The notes beneath the pieces are model-generated. The model was not told the DNA's origin and did no database searches. It saw nothing but the letters and a program-made list of their open reading frames with translations. A program made the translations under genes and the position numbers. From Natrinema halophilum (GTDB lineage Archaea; Halobacteriota; Halobacteria; Halobacteriales; Natrialbaceae): a stretch of 64,000 nucleotides of DNA. Numbering within the stretch: position 1 is the stretch's first letter; every line of letters starts with the position of its first letter. The stretch spans positions 868,001-932,000 of the forward strand of contig NZ_CP058601.1 in the NCBI RefSeq assembly GCF_013402815.2, given 5' to 3'. This document shows positions 1 to 8,478 of this stretch, in pieces.

Positions 1-38
1 TCGACGCCCTCGAGCGAGACGAGCGGGTCGGAACTCAT
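1..38 (-). CDS. Start of a second oligopeptide-type ABC ATPase (partial)
   Basis: The reverse strand opens an ATG at 36-38 and reads MSSDPLVSLEGV before leaving the window. Its ATG overlaps the TGA of the preceding ATPase gene in an ATGA (35-38), which indicates translational coupling. Family-5 ABC operons normally end with two ATPases (DppD then DppF), and the opening residues resemble an ABC-ATPase N-terminus. The identity as the DppF/OppF-like partner is therefore mainly inferred from position, since only 12 codons are visible. Confidence 0.6.
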   Translation of the reverse strand, partial: MSSDPLVSLEGV

Positions 39-1108
39 CGGCCCTCACCACCGACGACGTTGTCTAACGACTCCTCGTAGACGAGCGGCACCTCGTCGGC
101 CGACTCCTGCCAGTGATAACAGGCCGAGCCGTGGCCCGCTCCGACCTCGTGGTAGTCAGGTACCTCGGTTCGACACTCCTCGGTCGCCAGCGGACACCGC
201 GGGTGGTAGGTGCAGCCGGACGGCATGGTGACCGGAGCGGGGCTCTGCCCCTCGATCGGTCGCATCTCCGACAGCGGCGCGTCGAGATTCGGCGTCGAAT
301 TGAGCAGCGCGCGCGTATACGGGTGACCCGGGTTCTCGACGATGTCACGGGTCTCACCGATCTCCACGAGTCGAAACGCGTACATGATGGCCATTCGGTC
401 GGCCAGGCCGGCGACGAGCGGCAGGTCGTGTGTGATGAACACCATCGTGAGGGTGTACTTCTCCTGCAGGTCGGCCAGCAACAACTGGATCGACCGCTGC
501 ATCAGCAGGTCGAGCGCCGCCGTCGGCTCGTCCATCACCAGCACATCCGGCTCGAGGACGAGGCTGAGCGCGATCAGGGCGCGCTGTTGCATCCCACCGC
601 TCAACTCGTGGGGATAGGAGCCGAGGACGCGCTCCGGCTCGAGATGGAGATCCCGCAGCAGCTCCGCGGCCCGCTCGAGTCCCGCGTCCAGGTCGGCGTC
701 GTGGGCCCGCAGCGTCTCCTCGAAGTGCGTCCGGAGATCCATCGTCGGATTGAACGAGTTCATCGCACCCTGGAACACCATCGAGATGTCCGCCCAGCGA
801 AGCGACCGGAGCTCGTCGTTCCCCAGCCCCAGAACGTCGACCGGATCGTCGTCCTCGGGGTAGTACGTGATCTCACCCGTTAGACGACCTGGGGACGGGA
901 CGGCATCGAGCAACGACGAAGCGAGCATCGACTTCCCGGAACCGCTCTCGCCGACGATACCGAGAATCTCGCCGCGCTCGAGGTCGAGCGAGACGTGATC
1001 GAGGACGTAGGAGTCGCCCTCGTCGTAGGTTACGGCCGCGTCGCGTATCTCGACGATCGGATCGTCGACACTGTACACCTGGTCATCCGGACGTTGATCG
1101 ATTACCAT
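35..1108 (-). CDS. Oligopeptide/oligosaccharide ABC transporter ATP-binding protein (DppD-like)
   Basis: This 357-residue cytoplasmic ATPase powers uptake through the two permeases encoded just upstream. Walker A GESGSGKS lies at residues 53-60, the ABC signature LSGGMQQR at about 169-176 and Walker B VLVMDEP at about 189-195, followed by the D-loop AALD. The C-terminal extension has the oligopeptide-ATPase (oligo_HPY) region with the cysteine cluster CTYHPRCPLATEEC. Its start overlaps the DppC-like stop by one base and its stop overlaps the next ATPase start. The family is named for peptides, but archaeal and Thermotoga members also carry oligosaccharides. The glycosidase neighbours favour beta-mannosides here, which is inference. 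Confidence 0.93.
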   Translation of the reverse strand: MVIDQRPDDQVYSVDDPIVEIRDAAVTYDEGDSYVLDHVSLDLERGEILGIVGESGSGKSMLASSLLDAVPSPGRLTGEITYYPEDDDPVDVLGLGNDELRSLRWADISMVFQGAMNSFNPTMDLRTHFEETLRAHDADLDAGLERAAELLRDLHLEPERVLGSYPHELSGGMQQRALIALSLVLEPDVLVMDEPTAALDLLMQRSIQLLLADLQEKYTLTMVFITHDLPLVAGLADRMAIMYAFRLVEIGETRDIVENPGHPYTRALLNSTPNLDAPLSEMRPIEGQSPAPVTMPSGCTYHPRCPLATEECRTEVPDYHEVGAGHGSACYHWQESADEVPLVYEESLDNVVGGEGR

Positions 1109-2142
1109 CAGGTCATCACCTCAGTGGGCGCAGCAGTGTCGTCGTCCGTCGTCGATTCGGATTCGCCGGCGAGACGAGTCCGAACACGCGGGTTGAACAC
1201 TCGGTCCATCCCCTGCGCGAGCAGGATGAGACCGAGCGCGAGAAACATGATCGCGAGCATGGGGACGACGAGCTGATACATCGTGTCGCCGCCGCTGAGT
1301 GCTCCCTCTTGGCTGTAGGCGTTGTTCAATTGAATCCCCCAGTTATCGACCGATGTCGGGAGGATGCCCAGATAGTAGAGGCCGACTGACGCGAAGACGA
1401 CGTATCGTGCGGCGTTTGCGAAATTCACGAGCACGTACGGCATGATGTTCGGGATGACGTCTTTCAGCAGTATCCTGGGCGTGCTCACTCCCATCGTTCG
1501 CGATGCTTCTACGTAGGCGTGTTCGCGAATGGTCAGCACCTGCGAGCGGATGGATCGAGCGAGCCCCGCCCAGTAGTTGATCGTGATGAGGATACCGATC
1601 ACGACGGCTCGCTCCGGCGAAATGACGACCGCAAGTACCATGATGAGCGGAAGCCCCGGAATAGACATTGTGACGTCTGAGAACGTCGTTAGAACGCGAT
1701 CCGTCGTTCCACCCTTGTATCCCGCAACCGTCCCGATCAGGACGGCGAGACCGGTTGCGAAGATGCCACCGGACAGGATCATCACGAGCATCTCGGGCGT
1801 TGCGTGGATCGCCATGGCAAGGACGTCCTCACCGGAGCGGGTCGTCCCAAGCGGTGCCTCCACGGTTACAAACGGTCGAAGTCCCCGTGCCGACTGATTC
1901 GTACTCGGCGCTCGGTAGAGCCACGCGCCGACAGTGCCAATGAAGACGTACACGGCCAGGATGACCGAACCGATACGCGTTCGGCGATCCTCCCATGCGA
2001 CCAGTCCCGGTTTGTAGATAAACTCCCGATAGAAGTCGCGAAGGCGGTCCGCCGTCGTCACGTCGACGTCGGACTGGGCTGTGCCGAACGAGAACTCCTG
2101 CTCCGAGCCGCTGTCTGCGTCAGTATGCTTCACTGGAATCAC
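1108..2142 (-). CDS. ABC transporter permease, DppC-like
   Basis: This 344-residue integral membrane protein is one of the two channel-forming subunits of the family-5 importer. An acidic N-terminal tail of about 60 residues precedes the first membrane helix (SVILAVYVFIGTVGAWLY), and four to five more hydrophobic segments follow. The cytoplasmic EAA loop that contacts the ATPase is visible as YVEASRTMGVSTPRI. The long N-terminal extension before helix 1 is typical of DppC and distinguishes it from DppB. The start overlaps the end of the DppB-like gene by 23 bases. Confidence 0.92.
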   Translation of the reverse strand: MIPVKHTDADSGSEQEFSFGTAQSDVDVTTADRLRDFYREFIYKPGLVAWEDRRTRIGSVILAVYVFIGTVGAWLYRAPSTNQSARGLRPFVTVEAPLGTTRSGEDVLAMAIHATPEMLVMILSGGIFATGLAVLIGTVAGYKGGTTDRVLTTFSDVTMSIPGLPLIMVLAVVISPERAVVIGILITINYWAGLARSIRSQVLTIREHAYVEASRTMGVSTPRILLKDVIPNIMPYVLVNFANAARYVVFASVGLYYLGILPTSVDNWGIQLNNAYSQEGALSGGDTMYQLVVPMLAIMFLALGLILLAQGMDRVFNPRVRTRLAGESESTTDDDTAAPTEVMT

Positions 2143-3118
2143 CCGATTTGACCCGCGGATCGACCAGCCCGTACGTCAGGTCGGCGATGTACACCGACAG
2201 GACGAGCGCGGTCGTGATGACGAGGAAGATACCCATCATGAGCGGATAGTCACGGTTGATGAGGGCTTCGAACATATAGTAGCCGATCCCGGTGTACGTG
2301 AAAACCTCCTCCAGGATTACCGATCCACCGAGGTTGAACCCGATGAGCGTCAAGAAGCCGGTGTACATCGGCAGAATCGCGTTTTGGCCGACGTACCTGA
2401 CGGCGATCCGGCGGTCGGATAGTCCGCGCAGTCGAGCGACCCTGACGTAGTCCTCGCCGAGAACCTGAATGCTATTGCCCCGCATCGCGAGGGTCTGGAG
2501 GCCGGCCTGCGTGATCACGATCGATGCGATCGGCAGGGCCGCGTGGTACAGGGCGTCCGAGACGAACGCAAGCGATAGTCCGGGGGAGACACCCGGGCTC
2601 GTCCGGTACCGCGCCGGAAAGACGCCCAGCTTGTACGAGAACACGACCACGAACAGCATCCCGAGCACGTAGAAGGGGATCGACGACAGCAGAATCGAAA
2701 GGCTGCTCGAGACCGTGTCGAATCTGGACCCTTCGTTGTATGCCATTAGTGCACCCCAGACGACGGCGATCACGAACAGGATGATCGTCGCTGTCACCAT
2801 GACAAATACCGTCCACGGGAGCGCGTCAGTGATGATGTCGGAAACTGGCTGCCTGTAAAAAAACGATTGTCCTAGATTTCCAGACAGGAGAGATGACACG
2901 TACTCGTAGTACTCGACGTAAATCGGTTGACTCTCCTGCTGTCGAGATTGGATGATGGCGTCGATTCGCGCCGGGTCGACGCCCTGTCGGACCAGTCGGG
3001 CCCTGAGCATCTCCAACGGACCGCCGGGAATCGCCCGAATCAACCCGAAGGTGATCGTCGCAGTGACCCACAGCGTGAACACTGCACGCCCCGTTCGTTT
3101 AATATAGTACGAATTCAT
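2120..3118 (-). CDS. ABC transporter permease, DppB-like
   Basis: This 332-residue membrane permease pairs with the DppC-like protein. The first helix begins almost at the N-terminus (AVFTLWVTATITFGLIRAIP), a large extracytoplasmic loop follows, and the EAA loop reads VRVARLRGLSDRRIAV. The C-terminus ends in the common family form YGLVDPRVK. It lies about 70 bases downstream of the solute-binding protein gene and overlaps the next permease, so the transporter genes look like one leftward operon headed by the binding protein. Confidence 0.92.
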   Translation of the reverse strand: MNSYYIKRTGRAVFTLWVTATITFGLIRAIPGGPLEMLRARLVRQGVDPARIDAIIQSRQQESQPIYVEYYEYVSSLLSGNLGQSFFYRQPVSDIITDALPWTVFVMVTATIILFVIAVVWGALMAYNEGSRFDTVSSSLSILLSSIPFYVLGMLFVVVFSYKLGVFPARYRTSPGVSPGLSLAFVSDALYHAALPIASIVITQAGLQTLAMRGNSIQVLGEDYVRVARLRGLSDRRIAVRYVGQNAILPMYTGFLTLIGFNLGGSVILEEVFTYTGIGYYMFEALINRDYPLMMGIFLVITTALVLSVYIADLTYGLVDPRVKSGDSSEAY

Positions 3119-3186
3119 TGCTATTCATTCATTATGATTTTAGTTGATTTTTCGGTTAGACATCAGCTTGTTTCCTCCTCGGTCTC

Positions 3187-4950
3187 TCAGCCGTCGTACT
3201 GGAGTTCGCCCTGCCGTATAAGCCACGAATTGGCCCACCGGACCTGTGAAACGTCGGCACCCTGTTCGGGAACGGTCCACTCGTCGGTCGCGAGGAATGT
3301 CTGCTCTTGCTTTTCCATGACGGGGATCATGGGCAAATCGACGTTAGTCACCCAGGCCTGTTCGGTGATAATCTCCTGAATCGTTTCGTCCTGTGCCGTC
3401 TCGGATAATTCCGACAGTCGGTCATTCGGATTGACCGTCATCGTCCCTGAACCGGCTCGGGACGGGACAGTGACGTCCCCGTTGCTTCCCCCGCGGTTGG
3501 AATTTGCCGGGATGTAATTGTACGTGAAGTTCCGGTAGTGCTCGAGCAGCATGTGCTGGAGTGAGAAGTAGGGGTATGCAGCACGACCGCCGCCTGGGAG
3601 CCACCCGCCGGCGGAGAGGACGAAGTCCCCGTTTGGCCATGCCGTTCCGTTCAGCGCGCTGAAGTTCCGTGAGTCGACCTGTGATTCGAACCCGAAGCCA
3701 GTCAGTTGATCGACGATTGTCTGCGTTGCGGTGACCCAGTCGCTCCACCCGGACGGGACCGTCACGGGAAGCGTAACCGTCTCTTCGTCACTGTCGACCC
3801 AGATGCCATTTTCCTGAGAGTAGCCGGCATCCCGAAGGATTTGGGTAGCCTCGTCAGTCTGTTGTGCATCCGCACCGTAGTCGTCGAATGAATCGGAGAC
3901 GTCGCCGATCCACCGTTCCTGATCGTCGGACGGAATCCCCATCGGAATCGGTGGAACCTGCTTTAGCGTTTCGCCGACATTTTTGACGATGGTCTCTCGG
4001 TCGAGCACGTGCGCGATGGCTTGACGCACAGCTCTATCTCCCGCGTGTTTGTGGTCGTGTTGCGGAATAAGACCGTAGCCGGTTTTTCCGGGGATGGTCT
4101 CCATCTGGATGTGATCCGGGAAGTTACTTACGACACTCGGAGGAGCGAACACAGAGTAAACCGAATCGAGGTTGTTCGCCCCAATCTCGTTGTGGACCGC
4201 AGTGTTCCCATCGAGGTATCGAAACGCCACCTCGTCGAAGTTACTGTTGTCCGAGTCCGGATGATCGTCTCGCTTTTCTAAGAGGAGTTGCTGATTTCCT
4301 CGTTCTGAGAGCGTAAACGGCCCGCTCGCGATAACGTCCTGATAGGCGAACTCCTGTATCTCTGATTGTGCCGCTTCGGGGTCGTCCTCGAACTGGTCGA
4401 CGTACTTTCCGAATTCGCTCTCCTTTTGCGTCATAAACCGCTGACCCAGAACGTTGAACTCCACGATCTGGGGATTGACGTCGCCGCTGAGATTGAGAAC
4501 GACCGTCTGATCGTCCGGAGCGTCGATGGTGTCCGTGAACTTGTCGATCGCTCCGCCATTCAGCATCGCGAGACGAAGTTGCGTTGCAACGTCACCGGCA
4601 GTAACGTCATCACCGTCCTCCCAGGTGACGCCGTCCCGGAGAATTAATTCGAACGTCCCACCCTCGGACCGCCAGTCCTGAATGAGGTACGGTTCGAACT
4701 CCCCTTTTGCGAAATTGAAATTCGCGAACCGGTCGAAGAGGAGGTAATGCGAAATTTGCGAATAACTGGTCGGATTACTGGGATTGTACTGTATCTTTGT
4801 CGGCACTTGATTCGTATAGCTGATGTGGGTGCTACCGCTTGCGTTCCCACCCATACAGCCACCGAGCGCGGCGGCACCTGAGACACCAGCCGCTCTCAGG
4901 AATACACGTCTGTCGATGTAACTGGTATAGTCATTGCCTTTATCTCTCAT
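3187..4950 (-). CDS. Family-5 extracellular solute-binding lipoprotein
   Basis: This 587-residue exported protein should capture the substrate outside the cell and deliver it to the DppBC-like channel. The N-terminus has a Tat signal (RRVFLRAAGVSG, Arg14-Arg15) and a lipobox ending at Cys32 (AALGGC), so it is probably exported folded and lipid-anchored. The remaining length fits SBP_bac_5, including the oligopeptide-binding style LLFDRF and DGVTWEDGDDVTAGD segments early in the mature domain. It heads the transport operon. The specificity for mannooligosaccharides is inferred from the adjacent GH2 and GH5 genes; family-5 binding proteins for beta-mannosides are known in Thermotoga. Confidence 0.9.
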   Translation of the reverse strand: MRDKGNDYTSYIDRRVFLRAAGVSGAAALGGCMGGNASGSTHISYTNQVPTKIQYNPSNPTSYSQISHYLLFDRFANFNFAKGEFEPYLIQDWRSEGGTFELILRDGVTWEDGDDVTAGDVATQLRLAMLNGGAIDKFTDTIDAPDDQTVVLNLSGDVNPQIVEFNVLGQRFMTQKESEFGKYVDQFEDDPEAAQSEIQEFAYQDVIASGPFTLSERGNQQLLLEKRDDHPDSDNSNFDEVAFRYLDGNTAVHNEIGANNLDSVYSVFAPPSVVSNFPDHIQMETIPGKTGYGLIPQHDHKHAGDRAVRQAIAHVLDRETIVKNVGETLKQVPPIPMGIPSDDQERWIGDVSDSFDDYGADAQQTDEATQILRDAGYSQENGIWVDSDEETVTLPVTVPSGWSDWVTATQTIVDQLTGFGFESQVDSRNFSALNGTAWPNGDFVLSAGGWLPGGGRAAYPYFSLQHMLLEHYRNFTYNYIPANSNRGGSNGDVTVPSRAGSGTMTVNPNDRLSELSETAQDETIQEIITEQAWVTNVDLPMIPVMEKQEQTFLATDEWTVPEQGADVSQVRWANSWLIRQGELQYDG

Positions 4951-4976
4951 TGTCCACCATGATACTTATACTGTAA

Positions 4977-4986
4977 GATAATAAAA
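4977..4986 (-). promoter_or_regulatory. Putative TATA box of the transport operon
   Basis: The reverse strand reads TTTTATTATC about 27-36 bases before the ATG of the binding protein, the spacing expected for an almost leaderless haloarchaeal transcript. A second AT-rich candidate (TATAAGTATC, 4961-4970) lies closer to the start. Confidence 0.4.
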
Positions 4987-5580
4987 CTATGCTATCAAGC
5001 AGGTACATTAGCAATCGTTAGAAATAATCTATACCGATTCGATAGCGAATCATATCGATATACTTCGACATGCCTCCGAAGCACTCGTGCGACGGTACCG
5101 CAGAAAGCCGATCGGAAGAAAGCCGAACGGGTTTTCGAGACGGCACGGTTCATCTATTTCGTTCAGCTACTCGAAAACTGCAGTGCTACTCCGGCACCCA
5201 TCGAACGTACATGTGCGAGGACGAGGGATTTCGACACGCTGTGCGTGCACAACAAAAATCAGTACAATTCGATAGGTCTGCGACGTCATTTGACGATAGC
5301 AAACGGAATGGCTGGTGAACGTCGGCCGAATCCTTTCATCGCATTCTGTCATAAAGCAGTGCAAGCGATTGACGCTGGACTGAACAGCGAACGCGCTTTG
5401 GGGCGTCAGTCTCCAGTAAAACGTATCCGGTCGCGACGGCGAACCCAGTTCGTTTGACCAGGTGAAACAGGTGTGCCGACGATTCGACCGGGCCCTAGTC
5501 GTATTCCAGCGATGTCGGACAGATAGGTAGATATCGAATAGGCCCGGCTTCGACACGTCCTCTCGACAAGAGACACGAAT

Positions 5581-5594
5581 CTTATAAAAATAAA
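5581..5594 (+). promoter_or_regulatory. Putative TATA box of the Gfo/Idh gene
   Basis: CTTATAAAAATAAA lies about 45-58 bases upstream of the ATG at 5639. It matches an archaeal TATA element and implies a leader of about 20-30 bases. Confidence 0.45.
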
Positions 5595-5638
5595 CTACCG
5601 GAAACGATTTATCATTAGCAACCAAGCTCACAATTAAT

Positions 5639-6712
5639 ATGGAGGACACGACGCTCATGGTCGGCATCGTCGGGTTAGGGCCACACGGGACAAACCACGT
5701 GGATATCCTCAGCGAACTCGGCCACGAAGTGTATGGAGTCGACGCAGACACATCGGCGAGACAAGCGTTCCAAGAGCAATACGATGCTACGATATTCGAG
5801 TCTCTCGACGAGTTATACGATCAGGACCTGGACGCGATCATCATCTCAACCCCAAATAAGTTTCACGAGACGGCTGCCATTGACGCACTCGAAACCGGCC
5901 ACGATATCTTGCTCGAGAAACCGCTTGCGCACAACGTAGAGAGTGCAGAGCGCATCGCTGACGTCGCTGACCGGACCGAAAACGTTTGCATGGTCGGATT
6001 CCACCACCGCTTCCGGCGCGTCTGTCAGGTTGCCAAATCCTATATCGAGGAGGGGTATCTCGGCGAAATCACACATATCGATGCCCAGTTCGTGCGACGG
6101 CGCGGGATTCCCGGTCGGGGAACGTGGTATACGTCACAGGACATCGCCGGTGGTGGCGCACTGATCGATATTGGTGCTCACCTACTCGACTTGCTTTTCT
6201 TCTGGACTGACTGGCCGACGCTGGCGCAGACGATGGCAACGTCGCGGTCAGATTTCGGCCAGCACGACGATTACAGCTATCTCCACATGTGGGGGGAAGA
6301 CGACCGGGGCAAATTATACGACGTAGAGGACTCTGTTACAGCGTTTTGTGAGTTCGACTCCGGAACGACTGCGAACATCCAGGTGGCGTGGGCCGCAAAC
6401 GTAGCGTCCTCACACAGTTATCGATTTCGAGGGACGGAAGCGGGTATGTCGGTCGATATCACGAACACGCTCGAGGAAGTCGAACCGGAGGTCGAGCAGC
6501 GGAACGACCTTCGACTCTACGAGACGCGCTCGAGACGATGTGACCACTTCGTCGATAGCGAAGTCATCGTCCCGTCGAACGATCCATACCGTGACGAACT
6601 GGAGACGTTTCTCGAAGCGGTCAGGTCTGGTCAGCGACCGGAGATGACGAACGTCGAGCAGGCACTCGAAGTGCAGCGTGCTATCGACCGAATCTATCAG
6701 GCAAGTCGCTGA
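5639..6712 (+). CDS. Gfo/Idh/MocA-family NAD(P)-dependent oxidoreductase
   Basis: This 357-residue cytoplasmic enzyme has an N-terminal Rossmann fold (VGIVGLGPHGTNH, residues 8-20). The family EKP motif is at 93-95 in LLEKPLAHN. The C-terminal alpha/beta domain contains GGGALIDIGAHLLD, whose Asp and His match the usual catalytic pair. Members oxidise or reduce sugars, inositols and related polyols. Placement between the sugar transporter and the IclR regulator suggests a role in metabolism of the imported saccharide, but the exact substrate cannot be read from the sequence. Confidence 0.88.
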   Translation: MEDTTLMVGIVGLGPHGTNHVDILSELGHEVYGVDADTSARQAFQEQYDATIFESLDELYDQDLDAIIISTPNKFHETAAIDALETGHDILLEKPLAHNVESAERIADVADRTENVCMVGFHHRFRRVCQVAKSYIEEGYLGEITHIDAQFVRRRGIPGRGTWYTSQDIAGGGALIDIGAHLLDLLFFWTDWPTLAQTMATSRSDFGQHDDYSYLHMWGEDDRGKLYDVEDSVTAFCEFDSGTTANIQVAWAANVASSHSYRFRGTEAGMSVDITNTLEEVEPEVEQRNDLRLYETRSRRCDHFVDSEVIVPSNDPYRDELETFLEAVRSGQRPEMTNVEQALEVQRAIDRIYQASR

Positions 6713-6819
6713 TGTACCGTATATCCCCTTCATGGGTGCTGGCGGGTACCTGCCCTCGTTTTTCGACCGCCGTCGAATAGTTGGATATCCTTAACAGTCA
6801 GTGGTTCCTAAAGGAAGAT

Positions 6820-7614
6820 ATGCCAGAAGAATCAACCGGCGGTCGCGGAAAGACGATCCAATCCGTCGAGTCCGCGTTGGAGGTCATCGAGGTCATCCGC
6901 CGAAAGGAGCGGGCTGGTGTGACGGAGATCACGAAGGAACTGGATCGCTCCAAAAGCACTGTTCATCACTACGTGACGACGCTGGTCAAACACGACTATC
7001 TCGACAAAGTAGACGGTGAATATCAGCTCAGTCTTCGGTTTCTTACACTTGGCGGTCAGGTCCGCGAACGCGAACGCCTCTATCATCTCGGAAAGGACGT
7101 CGTCGATGAACTCGCACATGAGACGGGCGAGCAGGCGCGACTCATCGTTGAACGCAACGGGTCCGTTATCACGCTCTATCAAGCGACCGGCGATCGCGTC
7201 GATGAGCCGATCACGCACGTGGGTAGCACCGAAGAACTGCACTGCACTGCAGCCGGCAAAGTATTCCTGGCTGAACTGTCGGATGCTGAAATCGACGCCT
7301 TCCTCGACGAGATATCGTTTCCATCCTACACCGAACGGACGATTACCGATCCCGGCGAGCTCCGGATAGAACTCGAGGAGATCCGTGATCTGGGCGTCGG
7401 ATTTGACGACGAAGAACGATACAAAGGGTACCGGTGCGTCGCTGCCGCTATCAGCACCACGGAGAGCGAACTGTTCGGTGCACTCAGCATTTCTGCGCCG
7501 ACCGACCGGATGGCCGAAGAGCGGTTTCGCACCGACGTGCCGAATCAGCTACAGAACGTCGCTGGCGTCGTCGAGATCAACACCACGTACTCCGAGTGGA
7601 CGGACGTACGCTGA
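6820..7614 (+). CDS. IclR-family transcriptional regulator
   Basis: The protein (264 residues from this start) has an N-terminal winged helix (VTEITKELDRSKSTVHHYVT) and a C-terminal IclR effector-binding domain with the typical TAAGKVFLAEL and GYRCVAAAI segments. I chose the ATG at 6820 because homologues begin just before the KTIQSVESAL helix. A TTG at 6781 would add 13 unlikely residues. It lies about 100 bases after the oxidoreductase and 860 bases before the beta-mannosidase, so it is the obvious candidate regulator of the locus, probably responding to a small carbohydrate-derived ligand (inference). Confidence 0.88.
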   Translation: MPEESTGGRGKTIQSVESALEVIEVIRRKERAGVTEITKELDRSKSTVHHYVTTLVKHDYLDKVDGEYQLSLRFLTLGGQVRERERLYHLGKDVVDELAHETGEQARLIVERNGSVITLYQATGDRVDEPITHVGSTEELHCTAAGKVFLAELSDAEIDAFLDEISFPSYTERTITDPGELRIELEEIRDLGVGFDDEERYKGYRCVAAAISTTESELFGALSISAPTDRMAEERFRTDVPNQLQNVAGVVEINTTYSEWTDVR

Positions 7615-8478
7615 GTAAATCGCGGTCCTCTCGGATGCTACGGGTCTTATTACAATAGTAGGTGTGTAAAGAGAATCTCGCCTCGTGTTCTCGTCTGAGG
7701 ACTGGCGACGGACTCGTCAAATGACTCCGTGCTCGGATCCGTGACGTTTGATCATCGGAAACTGCTCAGGAACTGATCACCACTTTGCGAAAACCTGTGG
7801 TTATTCGTTGTCGGCTCTCACTGGACGGTTTAACGCTGAAGCCTGCTCGCTTCGAATCGAACCTGGTTCTGGTGTCAGCGCCAGAAAACGCCCGACGATG
7901 ATAATTCAATCTCGTTTGCCACTATCAAACGTCAGGAACTGCCGGCGATAGAGTACCGGCGGTGCTTCGGGAAATCAACCCCTTCAAACGACCCTGCAGC
8001 GGAGGCTAGTCATTACTGGAGGTGGCGAGAGGATGCTGGAAAATGCTCGCCAAAGATTTCCCGCTGAATCGATCGGAGACTAGCACTCTTCTTCGTGTGC
8101 GGCCAGAACCGTTTCCTGAGACTGTCGCTTATCTGCCCTGTGAGCGATCCACAACCAGATGCACGCACCGAGACGATTTTCAGGTCGCCGATATGGTCGA
8201 GATGGCAATGTCAGAAATAAGACACGCACTCCCGGAGTTCAGACCAATCCAGCGTAAAAAAACAGGTGACGTCACACGGGTCCTTTCACCGTGTTCTCTC
8301 AGACAGTTTTGATCGCCTCGCTGGACGTTTTGCCGAACAGGCTATCTTCCGTGCAAGCCTCGTCCTGACAGTCCTTGAGAAATATCGGGTCCAGTTGCTG
8401 TTTTCAGCAGAGAGCAAGTCGCGAATTTCGATACGGGTACCGGTAGCATTATTATTCCCTACGGTCGAAGTGAACTAT
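7615..8478. other. Long spacer between regulator and beta-mannosidase
   Basis: These 864 bases contain no gene I can support. The beta-mannosidase reading frame stays open back to 8266, but those 71 codons do not resemble a GH2 N-terminus and read like non-coding DNA. An AT-rich stretch near 8445-8455 is a weak TATA candidate for the GH2 gene. The rest may be decayed sequence. Confidence 0.5.

Larger units (their letters stand above)
4951..5638. other. Divergent intergenic region of the mannan locus
   Basis: These 688 bases separate the leftward transport operon from the rightward oxidoreductase gene and probably carry both promoters. Both ends are AT-rich. A short perfect inverted repeat, GATTCG-ATAG-CGAATC, lies at 5036-5051 and could be an operator. 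Small ORFs in the middle lack haloarchaeal composition and I do not call them. Confidence 0.6.

Noticed and set aside
5167-5751. 194-codon minus-strand frame overlapping the Gfo/Idh start
   Set aside because: It covers a promoter region and the N-terminus of a well-supported gene, and has no recognisable domain.
8266-8478. Longer N-terminus for the beta-mannosidase
   Set aside because: The 71 extra residues are not GH2-like; MRVESLNGSWEF at 8479 is a normal GH2 start.
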